Shown here one piece after another: positions 36,927 to 47,198 of a stretch of 64,000 bases of DNA (its first letter is position 1; every line of letters begins with the position of its first letter). The notes under the pieces are model-generated. The model had not been told where the DNA came from and searched no databases. It worked only from the letters and a program-made list of their open reading frames with translations. Source of the DNA: Altibacter sp. (GTDB lineage: Bacteria; Bacteroidota; Bacteroidia; Flavobacteriales; Flavobacteriaceae); NCBI RefSeq assembly GCF_019913785.1, contig NZ_JAIOHK010000033.1, positions 25,195 to 89,194 on the forward strand, given 5' to 3'. The position numbers and the translations under genes were made by a program.

Positions 36927-37805
36927 ATGACCATACTCGACGGTAAAAAAGTTTCCAACGATATCAAAAATGAGATCGCTGCCGAAGTGCAAAAAATGAA
37001 GGACAATGGTGAAAAGGTCCCGCATCTGGCCGCTGTGATTGTTGGCGAAGATGGAGCGAGTTTGACCTATGTGGGGAGCAAAGTACGGTCGTGTGAACGT
37101 GTTGGATTCGAGTCTACCATGATCTGCTTGCCGCATACCACCAGTGAAGAAGAACTGTTGCGCAAAATTAAGGAGTTGAATGAAAATGACGATATCGACG
37201 GATTTATTATTCAGTTGCCATTGCCACCCCAGATCGATACACAGAAAGTGTTAATGGCGGTTGATCCCAGCAAGGACGTGGATGGTTTCCATCCCGAAAA
37301 TTTTGGGAAGTTGGCACTAGACATGTCCACATTTATACCTGCTACTCCCTTTGGAATCCTAGAGCTTTTAGCACGTTATAAGGTAGAAACCAAAGGAAAA
37401 CATACGGTTGTGATAGGCAGAAGCCACATCGTTGGACGCCCTATGAGTATTCTGATGAGTCGCAAAGGGTGGCCGGGTGACAGTACCGTGACATTGACAC
37501 ATAGTAATACCAAGGATATTGCGCAAATTACATCTCAGGCAGATATAATAATTTCTGCTTTAGGCGTTCCAAATTTTTTAACAGCCGAAATGGTCAAAGA
37601 CGACGTTGTGATCATCGATGTTGGAATCACGAGGGTTCCGGATGACTCCAGCCCGAAAGGTTATGTCATAACGGGTGATGTGGATTTTGAGAATGTAAGC
37701 AAAAAGGCGTCCTTTATTACCCCGGTTCCTGGAGGTGTAGGCCCTATGACCATCGCAATGTTACTTAAAAACACCTTATTGGCAAGAGTGCAGCGAAAAA
37801 TCTAA
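36927..37805 (+). CDS. folD: Methylenetetrahydrofolate dehydrogenase / cyclohydrolase FolD
   Basis: FolD oxidises 5,10-methylene-THF and hydrolyses methenyl-THF to 10-formyl-THF in one-carbon metabolism. The 292-residue product has the substrate-site motif YVGSKVRSCERVGF with the conserved Tyr-Lys pair, GFIIQLPLPPQID, KDVDGFHPENFG, the NADP-binding VVIGRSHIVGRPMSILM, and the signature PVPGGVGPMTIAMLL. Its TAA overlaps the TAG of the convergent AI-2E-family gene by two bases. Confidence 0.97.
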   Translation: MTILDGKKVSNDIKNEIAAEVQKMKDNGEKVPHLAAVIVGEDGASLTYVGSKVRSCERVGFESTMICLPHTTSEEELLRKIKELNENDDIDGFIIQLPLPPQIDTQKVLMAVDPSKDVDGFHPENFGKLALDMSTFIPATPFGILELLARYKVETKGKHTVVIGRSHIVGRPMSILMSRKGWPGDSTVTLTHSNTKDIAQITSQADIIISALGVPNFLTAEMVKDDVVIIDVGITRVPDDSSPKGYVITGDVDFENVSKKASFITPVPGGVGPMTIAMLLKNTLLARVQRKI

Positions 37806-38827
37806 GGAGTCTCCTCTAAAGAATTGCTTCCGTATTCGTTTCGGTAAATACGCAATACTATTAAAAACAGACTTATTAGTAGCGGCCCGAAAATCAGGCC
37901 AATAAATCCAAATAAAGGAACTCCAACAATAACACCTATCAAGGTAATCAGCGGATGGACATTGTCTAACTTTTTCAGTACGTAGAGTCTAATGATATTG
38001 TCCGTTGAACCTACAATCACCACACCGTAAATTAAAATACCCCAAGCCTGAAATGACTGACCTGTAGACAAGGTTAAGATAAACACCGGTAAGATGCCAA
38101 TGAGGGTGCCTACAAACGGAATCATAGACCCTATAGTAACAATAACAAACCAAAAGAAGGGGTCCTCAATCCCAAAGATTAAAAAACCAATTAGAGCTAC
38201 AATTCCTTGGGCGATGGCAACTAACGGGATTCCCAATGCATTTGAGCGAACCATGGCTTGGACTTCCTTTCCTATAATTTTAATATTCTTGTTGCTGAAG
38301 GGTACTATATCCGAAACGGTATCTTTAAGGGTACGCTTGTTTATAAACATATAGTACAACATGAAATACATAATCCCAATCGAAATAACTATGTGAAAAG
38401 TACTTCCGGCAATACTCTGAAGGTTCTCTGTAAGCCAAGAAGAAATAGCCGATACATTGATTTGTGAGCTTAGGTTATAGCCTAATTGCTCTTCCCAAGA
38501 GACCAATTGTATTTTGAACGCATCCACCACCTTCTCCGAATTCTTAACAGCATTGCCAATTTTATTGGTCAGCATTACTACAATGCCAATTACCGGAATT
38601 AAAATACCAACAAAGGATAAAAACATCAAGAAACTAGCTGCAATACTGGGGCGCCACCCTTTTTTTACTAAGCGTACCATCCACTTCCGCAGCAATACAT
38701 AAATAGTAATTGCACCCAATACCCCCGAAAAATAGGGCAGTATTTCTCTAAATATGAGTCCGCCCATTACCACGATAAGCAGAAGCACTAAAATCTGTTG
38801 GATAATGTTAATATTAATGGTTTTCAT
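37802..38827 (-). CDS. AI-2E-family (PerM-like) transporter
   Basis: The 341-residue product has about seven or eight hydrophobic segments and the family pattern. An early pair of helices is followed by LVKKGWRPSIAASFLM, a soluble stretch, then VGTLIGILPVFILTLSTGQ and HPLITLIGVIVGVPLFGFIG near the end. The family includes proposed autoinducer-2 exporters and sodium/proton antiporters, so the transported species is open. It is convergent with folD, with which its stop codon overlaps. Confidence 0.9.
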   Translation of the reverse strand: MKTININIIQQILVLLLIVVMGGLIFREILPYFSGVLGAITIYVLLRKWMVRLVKKGWRPSIAASFLMFLSFVGILIPVIGIVVMLTNKIGNAVKNSEKVVDAFKIQLVSWEEQLGYNLSSQINVSAISSWLTENLQSIAGSTFHIVISIGIMYFMLYYMFINKRTLKDTVSDIVPFSNKNIKIIGKEVQAMVRSNALGIPLVAIAQGIVALIGFLIFGIEDPFFWFVIVTIGSMIPFVGTLIGILPVFILTLSTGQSFQAWGILIYGVVIVGSTDNIIRLYVLKKLDNVHPLITLIGVIVGVPLFGFIGLIFGPLLISLFLIVLRIYRNEYGSNSLEETP

Positions 38828-38980
38828 GAGGCTGAGAATGCTGCTAAAATAGATTTTAATTAAAGATACTGTTTTTCAGCGAAGAATATTGCACTTCGTC
38901 AAATTGTAGGTATTCTCTTTCAATTTGTAAGAATTATGTACTACATTTATATATCAATTAACCAATATAAATCTTTAGTT

Positions 38981-39217
38981 ATGAAAAAAGTAAGCTTAAT
39001 TTTAGGCGTCGTGCTATTGGCATGCATGTCATTCAGTTTTAGTGAAAACAAGGCTGATGCCGGTGATAAGATTGCCATTTGTCATATTCCTCCTGGAAAT
39101 CCGGCAAATGCGCATACCATTGTAATTAGCGTAAATGCACTACCTGCACATTTGGCACATGGCGATGCCATTGGACAATGTAATCCATGTACCGATCCAA
39201 GCCATCCCGACTGTTAA
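38981..39217 (+). CDS. Small secreted CHIPPGNP-motif protein
   Basis: The 78-residue product starts at the ATG at 38981 (MKKVSLILGVVLLACMSFS). The longer in-frame reading is an AT-rich upstream artefact. The export signal is followed by CHIPPGNPANAHTIVISV and ALPAHLAHGDAIGQCNPC, ending in DPSHPDC. The CH.PPGNP...A.T..V...A..AHL.HGD motif occurs inside larger Bacteroidota surface proteins. Here it makes up essentially the whole mature protein, with four Cys and five His after the signal. LLAC could be a lipobox (Cys15), otherwise cleavage is near residue 20. A metal- or haem-binding role is possible but unproven. Confidence 0.7.
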   Translation: MKKVSLILGVVLLACMSFSFSENKADAGDKIAICHIPPGNPANAHTIVISVNALPAHLAHGDAIGQCNPCTDPSHPDC

Positions 39218-39247
39218 TTTGTGGATGTCTTATTCTAATCTTGCAGA

Positions 39248-39670
39248 TTAGGTGGCAAACAATTGATCCCTGTCTCGGAATGCCTTAAACTCTAGGGCAT
39301 TCCCGGAAGGGTCTGTAAAGAACATGGTGGCCTGCTCACCCACCTCCCCTTTAAATCGGATATAAGGCTCGATAATAAATTTCACCTTTTTTGCTCTTAG
39401 TTTTTCTGAAAAGAGGGTAAAGGTCTCCATGTCTAAAACCACTCCGAAATGAGGTATGGGAACAACCTTACCATCTACCGGATTGCTAGTGATTTGTTCT
39501 GAAGTTTTTTCTTTATAATGGAGCACCAACTGGTGCCCGAAGCAATCAAAATCTACCCAATGATCACTACTTCGACCCTGGCCGAAGCCAAGTACTTCAC
39601 GATAGAATCTGCTACATTCCGCGAGATTATCCACCGGAATTGCCAAATGAAAAGGAGGTATGCTGGACAT
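39248..39670 (-). CDS. VOC-family (glyoxalase/dioxygenase-fold) protein
   Basis: The 140-residue product has two beta-alpha-beta-beta-beta units. The first begins FHLAIPVDNLAECSRFYREVLGF, the second PHFGVVLDMETFTLFSEKLRA, and it ends FFTDPSGNALEFKAF. Conserved positions His8, His76-type and the late Glu are in place to bind a divalent metal, so it may be an enzyme such as a lyase, isomerase or dioxygenase. The substrate cannot be told. It ends a minus-strand group with two envelope proteins. Confidence 0.88.
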   Translation of the reverse strand: MSSIPPFHLAIPVDNLAECSRFYREVLGFGQGRSSDHWVDFDCFGHQLVLHYKEKTSEQITSNPVDGKVVPIPHFGVVLDMETFTLFSEKLRAKKVKFIIEPYIRFKGEVGEQATMFFTDPSGNALEFKAFRDRDQLFAT

Positions 39671-39689
39671 ATTTTGGTTTTTGATTTAC

Positions 39690-40403
39690 TTAGCTATTGG
39701 CATCCATGAACTTCTCAACAAAGTGGGCCGTGTTTTTTTTCAAAGAAGTGATCGAAGCGTCGTCTTTATAATCCAAATAGTGCGTCACAAATACAATGCG
39801 ATCCTTCACAATTAGGGCATTCATTGAAACTGCCATTGTTTTATTTTCGGAAGTATTCGTAATACTCATTAAAACAATCATGGTGGAAGAATTCGAATTC
39901 AAGGTGTATTTTTCAATTAGCATGGGTTGCGTAATTGCGATGTCATTCTTCGAAAATGAGTCACTTTCATTTACTTCATCCATCGTTTTGTCCAAGAAAC
40001 CCGTGGTCATCATACCCATAATCTGATTCATCTCGGCTGTGGTCATTCGATAGTTTTTGGCCAAGTTGGGGGCGTAAATCTGGTAATAATCATCGTACGA
40101 AACCCCATCGAGATTATCCACATTTTCGTAATTGGTATTGCTGATATAATATCCCAGAATCTCGTTGTCAGGATCATTAAAGGCATTCACACGTGTATTG
40201 ATCACCGGGTGGGTATAACATTCTGTCTGTCCCTCGATATTTGGGAAACAAAAAGTCACATCTCCAAAAGTGGCTTCACGAGTACATGCAACTTTTGAAG
40301 TTGTTTCTATTGGAACCGCCGACGATTCTTCATTTTTCTTGGTATCGTTCTTACAGCCGGTCATAAAGACGAGCGCCACGATTAGGAGTGTGAGTTTTTT
40401 CAT
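39690..40403 (-). CDS. Hypothetical lipoprotein
   Basis: The 237-residue lipoprotein has its lipobox Cys at 17 in FMTGCKND. After a polar linker it has ATFGDVTFCFPNIEGQTECY, with a likely disulfide pair, and then a mixed alpha/beta domain with DDYYQIYAPNLAKNYRMTTAEMNQIMGMM and a C-terminal strand set. It resembles stress- or surface-associated lipoproteins of flavobacteria without a named domain. It starts five bases after the stop of the next upstream gene and is probably co-transcribed with it. Confidence 0.65.
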   Translation of the reverse strand: MKKLTLLIVALVFMTGCKNDTKKNEESSAVPIETTSKVACTREATFGDVTFCFPNIEGQTECYTHPVINTRVNAFNDPDNEILGYYISNTNYENVDNLDGVSYDDYYQIYAPNLAKNYRMTTAEMNQIMGMMTTGFLDKTMDEVNESDSFSKNDIAITQPMLIEKYTLNSNSSTMIVLMSITNTSENKTMAVSMNALIVKDRIVFVTHYLDYKDDASITSLKKNTAHFVEKFMDANS

Positions 40404-40408
40404 ACTTA

Positions 40409-41356
40409 TTAGTTTTTAAGCGGGTTCCAAATGTCTAAATAGATTTTCCAATCGCCTTTGTGTTTTTTCCAAACGATCACGTATTTTCCTTTAAATGCAA
40501 TTTCCAATGGTGCCGTGGTTCGTGTCCTTCCTTCATAATAGCCATAGTCGTATGCGTAATCTCCTATTATTTTTATTTCTGAAGGTGTCACTTTGTGATG
40601 AAGGACCTTTGTTCCTTCAGCTAGAACCCATCTTTTCATAATAGCCTCCCTACCGCTAATAATATCGGCATTCATAGGGAATATTTTCCCATCTTCGGAA
40701 TAAATGTTAGCCAGAGCTTCATAATCGGAATCCATATACGCTTTGGAAAAAGCTTCGGTATTCTTTAAAATGATTGCTTTGTCCGAAGCCGGAATCCGCT
40801 TAATACATTCAATTTTCCAAGTGGGAAACGCAAATGTTTCAGCCGTATTAACCCACTCACCCATCCAATTAAATCCTTTTTCAGAAATATCACTAAAGGT
40901 AAGCCGATAGAATCCGTCCGTCCCATTGGGTGCCTTTTGCTCATTATACAGGACAATGCTATCGCCTCTTTTACCACCTACCCAGGTGGGGAGTGACGTA
41001 CTCGGTGTACCATTTGAATACCAATGCACATACCATTTACTACTGTCGGCGATAAACTGGCGTATACTTCCCGAATGACTGCCATCTTCCTTGTACGACT
41101 CATCCTGTACTCCCATGCCGTTTAGAATGTACTTAAAGGTCCAGGTCATTTTTTGAGGCTCCCCCCAGCTCTGGTCAGCTTTTCGGGTGGTAGAAATACA
41201 ATCGCAGCTACCAATGAGTTGCTCAGAATCCCCAACTTCTTTGGGAGCTTCAGGATTTAATCTTCCAAAGGGATGCTCATTGGAGGGAGCGTACATTTCA
41301 ATAGGTTGTGCAACGGATAGAAGCGGAATAAAAAAAAGAAATAGAAGCAGCTTCAT
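40409..41356 (-). CDS. Secreted protein with C-terminal SnoaL/NTF2-like domain
   Basis: The 315-residue product has a signal peptide (MKLLLFLFFIPLLSVAQ). Residues of about 40-185 form an uncharacterised domain with a DCISTTRKADQSWGEPQKMTW segment like those in flavobacterial lipocalin-like proteins. Residues of about 195-315 are an NTF2-like domain: KNTEAFSKAYMDSDYEALANIY, DGKIFPMNADIISGREAI, and the end WKKHKGDWKIYLDIWN. Such domains often bind small molecules. It precedes a lipoprotein gene by five bases. Confidence 0.75.
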   Translation of the reverse strand: MKLLLFLFFIPLLSVAQPIEMYAPSNEHPFGRLNPEAPKEVGDSEQLIGSCDCISTTRKADQSWGEPQKMTWTFKYILNGMGVQDESYKEDGSHSGSIRQFIADSSKWYVHWYSNGTPSTSLPTWVGGKRGDSIVLYNEQKAPNGTDGFYRLTFSDISEKGFNWMGEWVNTAETFAFPTWKIECIKRIPASDKAIILKNTEAFSKAYMDSDYEALANIYSEDGKIFPMNADIISGREAIMKRWVLAEGTKVLHHKVTPSEIKIIGDYAYDYGYYEGRTRTTAPLEIAFKGKYVIVWKKHKGDWKIYLDIWNPLKN

Positions 41357-41400
41357 GAATCTGATTTTGAAAGTTTAAGGTACTATTTATTCTGGATATT

Positions 41401-41429
41401 AAAAAAGCCTTCGTTTATGAAGGCTTTTT
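41401..41429 (-). terminator. Bidirectional terminator between minus-strand genes
   Basis: AAAAAGCCTTC and GAAGGCTTTTT pair over 11 bases with a 6-base loop. On the minus strand it follows the stop at 41450 and ends in a run of T. On the plus strand it would also work. Confidence 0.85.
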
Positions 41430-41449
41430 ATTCAGATAATTTTTTGCTA

Positions 41450-42013
41450 CTATTCAAAAGTATCCCAACCCACCATAAAATATTTAAAGGTGGCTTCATC
41501 CGGGATCTGACTTGCTTCAATAGTGATACCCATATCATACCGCAAATTTTCGGGCAGTTGTTTTTTATCGATGGTGATAAAGACATCGCTATCCTTTAAG
41601 AACACTACCACCGAGTTAATTGTAGTCTCAATATCTGCAATAATATAGTTGTCTTTCACAGATTTGAACGTGCTATTCTTAGACAAACCCTTCTCTGTTT
41701 TATATCGGTCATCGAAAATTTGGATATTAGTAATCACAGATTCAGGATCACTTTCGTCATCTGGCGACAGCAATAATAATAAGGCACCGCCCTTTTCATA
41801 GATTTCCACTTCACCCTGTGTGCCCAGGGCATCGGGGATTGGGTTAAGTTTCACGATCGAATCTTGCGCAAAGATCGAATCAATCTGCTTCATTTGTATT
41901 TCTTTGGTCAAGTTGCCGATGGCGCCTTGCTTAATTAAAAACGGATCGTTGTCTTTTCCGCATTGTACAAATAACAGCGCTATCAACGCACCAAATAACA
42001 GGGTCTTTTTCAT
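41450..42013 (-). CDS. Hypothetical lipoprotein
   Basis: The 187-residue lipoprotein has its lipobox Cys at 18 in LFVQCGKD. The mature part has KQGAIGNLTKEIQMKQIDSIF, then beta strands GEVEIYEKGGALLLLLSP and ITNIQIFDDRYKTEKGLS, and ends in YFMVGWDTFE. This phrase pattern, with an early IG.L......I and a K.G...NSTF....., recurs in flavobacterial lipoproteins of unknown function. It is last on the strand before a clear terminator and lies 22 bases downstream of the HerA-like ATPase gene, so they may share a transcript. Confidence 0.7.
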   Translation of the reverse strand: MKKTLLFGALIALLFVQCGKDNDPFLIKQGAIGNLTKEIQMKQIDSIFAQDSIVKLNPIPDALGTQGEVEIYEKGGALLLLLSPDDESDPESVITNIQIFDDRYKTEKGLSKNSTFKSVKDNYIIADIETTINSVVVFLKDSDVFITIDKKQLPENLRYDMGITIEASQIPDEATFKYFMVGWDTFE

Positions 42014-42035
42014 CTAAATTTATCTAATTTAACTA

Positions 42036-43559
42036 TTAACGCATCATTTTTCCAAGAATTCCCAACACGCTGCGTATTACAGTGGGACTTGTTAAGGTTT
42101 TTACCAAAGTGCTTTGCCGGGTTCGGGTACTTCGACTTCTTGAAGTAGAACGACTTGCTGCCTCTCGTTCTTCCTTGGCCTTTTCTTTGGCTTCTTCGCG
42201 ATCGGCAATTTCAATTTTTTTATTGAGAAGTTCGTAGGCGCTTTCGCGATCAATTTCTTCGTTGTATTTTCTAACGAGTTTCGAATCGGTAATCAGCTCT
42301 TTCAACTCTTGATCTTCCAACACGTCCATCCGGCTCATAGGGGCGCGTAGCATGGTTGCGGCCAAAGGTGTAGGGATTCCCTTTTCATTTAAAGCCGAAA
42401 TCAATGCCTCGCCAATTCCGAGGGAGGTTAGTACTTCGTCGGTTTTGTAGTATTCTGAAATAGGATAATTCTCGGCTGTTAATTTGATGGCCTTTCTGTC
42501 CTTGGCCGTAAACGCACGTAATGCATGTTGTATTTTTAAACCTAACTGACTCAATACCGCTTCGGGAACATCGGTGGGGTTTTGGGTGACAAAATAGAGA
42601 CCAACGCCCTTTGAGCGAATCAGCTTTACTATACTTTCAATCTGGTTGAGCAATGCCTTACTCGCTTCATTAAAAATTAAGTGGGCCTCGTCTATAAAAA
42701 TGACCAATTCGGGTCTGCCGCTATCGCCTTGTTCGGGGAAGGTGGCGTATATTTCGGCCAATAGCGATAACATAAAGGTTGAAAATAATTTTGGGCGGTC
42801 TTGAATATCGGTCAGACGTAGTATATTGATATAGCCCATGCCATTTTCATCGATGCGCAGCAGATCATCGGTGTCAAACGATTTTTCTCCGAAGAAGAGG
42901 TCACCGCCTTGCTGTTCCAGTTCCACTACTTTTCGAAGGATTGCACCTGTTGAGGCAGAAGAAATCCGGCCGTAATCTTTTGATAGTTCATCCTTTCCTT
43001 CGTCGGTGGAATACTGAAGGATTTTTTTAAAGTCTTTCAAATCCAGCAAAGGAAGCTTGTTGTCGTCACAATATTTAAAGATAACCGAAACGATACCCGA
43101 CTGGGTTTCGCTGAGATCCATAATTCGGGAGAGCAGTACCGGTCCAAATTCACTAACGGTAGCACGCATACGCACCCCTTTTTGTTCTGAAAGTGATAAG
43201 ATTTCAACCGGAAATTTTTTGGCTTCGAAAGGGATTCCAATCTTTTCATGACGTTCGTCAATTTTTGGATGCCCCGGACTGGGTTGCGCGATACCACTTA
43301 GGTCGCCTTTCATATCCATGAGCAGTACAGGAATTCCTTTTTCTGAAAGATTTTCAGCCAATACCTGAAGAGTTTTCGTCTTACCGGTCCCTGTTGCTCC
43401 GGCTATAAGTCCGTGACGATTTATGGTCTTAAGCGGAATCTTAACCAAGGCATTGGTCACGGTTTCACCATCCAGCATGGCAGCGCCCATAATAATTGCA
43501 TCGCCCTTAAAAGTGTTTCCGGTGGTGATATAGTCAAAAAAAGCCTGTGTATCTGCCAT
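42036..43559 (-). CDS. HerA-like (DUF853) ATPase
   Basis: The 507-residue product is a FtsK/HerA-superfamily ATPase of the DUF853 type. Walker A GATGTGKT lies at 54-61 within GLIAGATGTGKTKTLQVLAE, LLMDMKGDLSGIA follows, and the Walker B is LVIFIDEAHLIF near residue 285. The arginine-finger-type region has RSKGVGLYFVTQNPTDVPE. The tail is Lys/Glu then Ser/Arg-rich, ending with a short hydrophobic helix (IRSVLGILGKMMR). It has no signal peptide. DNA pumping or helicase roles are known for relatives; the role of DUF853 proteins is not settled. Confidence 0.9.
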   Translation of the reverse strand: MADTQAFFDYITTGNTFKGDAIIMGAAMLDGETVTNALVKIPLKTINRHGLIAGATGTGKTKTLQVLAENLSEKGIPVLLMDMKGDLSGIAQPSPGHPKIDERHEKIGIPFEAKKFPVEILSLSEQKGVRMRATVSEFGPVLLSRIMDLSETQSGIVSVIFKYCDDNKLPLLDLKDFKKILQYSTDEGKDELSKDYGRISSASTGAILRKVVELEQQGGDLFFGEKSFDTDDLLRIDENGMGYINILRLTDIQDRPKLFSTFMLSLLAEIYATFPEQGDSGRPELVIFIDEAHLIFNEASKALLNQIESIVKLIRSKGVGLYFVTQNPTDVPEAVLSQLGLKIQHALRAFTAKDRKAIKLTAENYPISEYYKTDEVLTSLGIGEALISALNEKGIPTPLAATMLRAPMSRMDVLEDQELKELITDSKLVRKYNEEIDRESAYELLNKKIEIADREEAKEKAKEEREAASRSTSRSRSTRTRQSTLVKTLTSPTVIRSVLGILGKMMR

Positions 43560-43667
43560 CTCCTAAATTTTTGATAAAAGTAACAATTGTAGTCTTGCAA
43601 CTAAAATTTAAGTAGCAAAAATAGGTAAATTCAGAATAGATATGGTAGAACAACCCGCTAAAAGAAG

Positions 43668-43675
43668 TACTTTTG
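43668..43675 (+). promoter_or_regulatory. TACTTTTG -7 promoter element abutting the queE start
   Basis: Exact TAnnTTTG match whose last base is seven positions before the A of the ATG at 43682. Transcription should start at or next to the start codon. Confidence 0.55.
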
Positions 43676-43681
43676 CACACG

Positions 43682-44311
43682 ATGAAAACCGAAATTCAAA
43701 CACTAGTTGCAAAAGGAGAAATGCTTCCGTTAATGGAAGAATTTTATACCATTCAAGGAGAAGGCTATCACAAGGGTACCGCCGCCTATTTTGTGCGAAT
43801 AGGAGGTTGTGATGTAGGCTGTCATTGGTGTGATGTAAAGGAAAGTTGGAACGCCGAATTACATCCGCCCACCGCTTCCGAAGCCATTGTAAATAACGCC
43901 GTACGCTATTCGAAAACGGTGGTCGTTACGGGAGGAGAACCTTTAACTTGGGACATGGGCCCGTTGACAACGCAATTCAAGGAAAAGGGCATGCAGGTGC
44001 ATATTGAAACTTCGGGGGCCTATCCGCTAACAGGTACTTGGGATTGGATCTGCCTATCACCGAAAAAAATTAAACTTCCCAAAGCTGAGATCTATAAAGT
44101 AGCAAATGAGTTGAAGGTGATTGTTTACAACAAGGATGATTTCAGATTTGCCGAAGAACAGGCCGCCAAAGTTGGTAAGGACTGCATTTTGTATTTACAA
44201 CCCGAATGGAGCAAACGCGATACCGTAATCCCCCTTATTGTAGATTATGTGATGCAACACCCAAAATGGAAGGTTTCGCTACAAACACATAAGTATTTGA
44301 ACATTCCCTAA
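43682..44311 (+). CDS. queE: 7-carboxy-7-deazaguanine synthase QueE
   Basis: QueE is a radical-SAM enzyme that contracts the ring of carboxytetrahydropterin on the path to queuosine in tRNA. The 209-residue product has the CxxxCxxC cluster motif Cys43-Cys47-Cys50 in GGCDVGCHWCDVKESW, the early EEFYTIQGEGYHKG, and VVTGGEPL. The ATG at 43682 is used. An upstream in-frame TTG (43673) lies inside the promoter element. Its substrate pathway begins from GTP cyclohydrolase I, which is encoded at 60731 in the same window. Confidence 0.95.
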   Translation: MKTEIQTLVAKGEMLPLMEEFYTIQGEGYHKGTAAYFVRIGGCDVGCHWCDVKESWNAELHPPTASEAIVNNAVRYSKTVVVTGGEPLTWDMGPLTTQFKEKGMQVHIETSGAYPLTGTWDWICLSPKKIKLPKAEIYKVANELKVIVYNKDDFRFAEEQAAKVGKDCILYLQPEWSKRDTVIPLIVDYVMQHPKWKVSLQTHKYLNIP

Positions 44312-44332
44312 TTCCCCTACTTTTAATCGGTT

Positions 44333-44878
44333 TTATAAATTCTTAAAAGGAATTTCAATATAGACGTTGTCCCAGCCAATCATCAAGGTGGGTCCCGAAC
44401 TATCTGGACGGAACACCATAGAAAGCGATTCGGTCGTCGCTGCTGCCTCTTTAGCAGGAACGATGATTCTTGCTACATCTTTTTCTTTTTTATAGCTGTA
44501 AGTGCCCCAAACGTTGGTGTCGCTGTTGATAATTACGGTCCAATGCTCCTTTCCGGGGATTGTATACAAGGTATAATTTCCGGCTTCCAAGCGGGTATTA
44601 CCAAGCTTCATGGGTTGGTATAGCGTGAGTTCGGTAGCTTCGTTGGCCCCGGTTCGCCATACCTCATCATAAGGAACTAACTCTCCAAAAATGGTTCGGC
44701 CCTTTTTTGAGGGTCTGCTGTAGATTACTCTAGCAGTTGGTTGTGCATTGCGTTCAGGTCGCGCTAAGACCAAGTCCATCGGACTTGTATCCATTTTAGG
44801 GAAGGATTGAGCCTGTAGTGTTACGGTCGAAAATAATAGGCAGATAAAGCACAAAACTCCGGTGATATTTTTTTTCAT
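44333..44878 (-). CDS. DUF2911 secreted protein
   Basis: The product has 181 residues from MKKNITGVLCFICLLFSTVT, a signal peptide ending near LQAQ. The mature part shows the DUF2911 pattern: RVIYSRPSKKGRTIFGELVPYDEVWRTGANEATE, then EAGNYTLYTIPGKEHWTVIINSD and the ending NVYIEIPF. The family is common in Bacteroidota, secreted, and uncharacterised. The upstream in-frame extension to 44905 adds a polar prefix that would mask the signal peptide. It is convergent with queE, 21 bases away. Confidence 0.88.
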   Translation of the reverse strand: MKKNITGVLCFICLLFSTVTLQAQSFPKMDTSPMDLVLARPERNAQPTARVIYSRPSKKGRTIFGELVPYDEVWRTGANEATELTLYQPMKLGNTRLEAGNYTLYTIPGKEHWTVIINSDTNVWGTYSYKKEKDVARIIVPAKEAAATTESLSMVFRPDSSGPTLMIGWDNVYIEIPFKNL

Positions 44879-45015
44879 GGTTTTTTTTTCTGAACTATAA
44901 CGCAAAATTGGTCGCTTCTAGTGCATCCAACTAACAACATTTCTGGAATTAATTTTTAGAACCGATCGTGGAGGTGTTTTTTGCACAAAAATTGTTAATA
45001 ACTTCACTGGTATAA

Positions 45016-47037
<2,022 letters not shown>

Positions 47038-47056
47038 GCGATTATTATTTTACAAG

Positions 47057-47092
47057 AGGCGTTCGGAATTTTTTTCGAACGCCTTTGTTTTT
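47057..47092 (+). terminator. Terminator after gyrB
   Basis: AGGCGTTCG and CGAACGCCT form a perfect 9-bp stem with a 10-base loop, followed by TTGTTTTT, 20 bases after the gyrB stop. Confidence 0.85.
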
Positions 47093-47127
47093 AACCAATT
47101 CTTATCTCTTTTTACCTCAGATAATTG

Positions 47128-47135
47128 TACTTTTG
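47128..47135 (+). promoter_or_regulatory. TACTTTTG -7 promoter element for mdh
   Basis: Exact consensus match 63 bases before the mdh ATG and downstream of the gyrB terminator. Confidence 0.55.
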
Positions 47136-47198
47136 CGACGCATTTCAGAAAAACCCATTTTCAGAAATATATTCAAATAACACTTAAAATAATACCAA

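Noticed and set aside
36891..38830. Overlap of the folD and AI-2E-family stop codons as a frameshift or assembly error
   Set aside because: Both proteins are complete with family-typical C-termini. Convergent overlapping stops are a normal compact arrangement.
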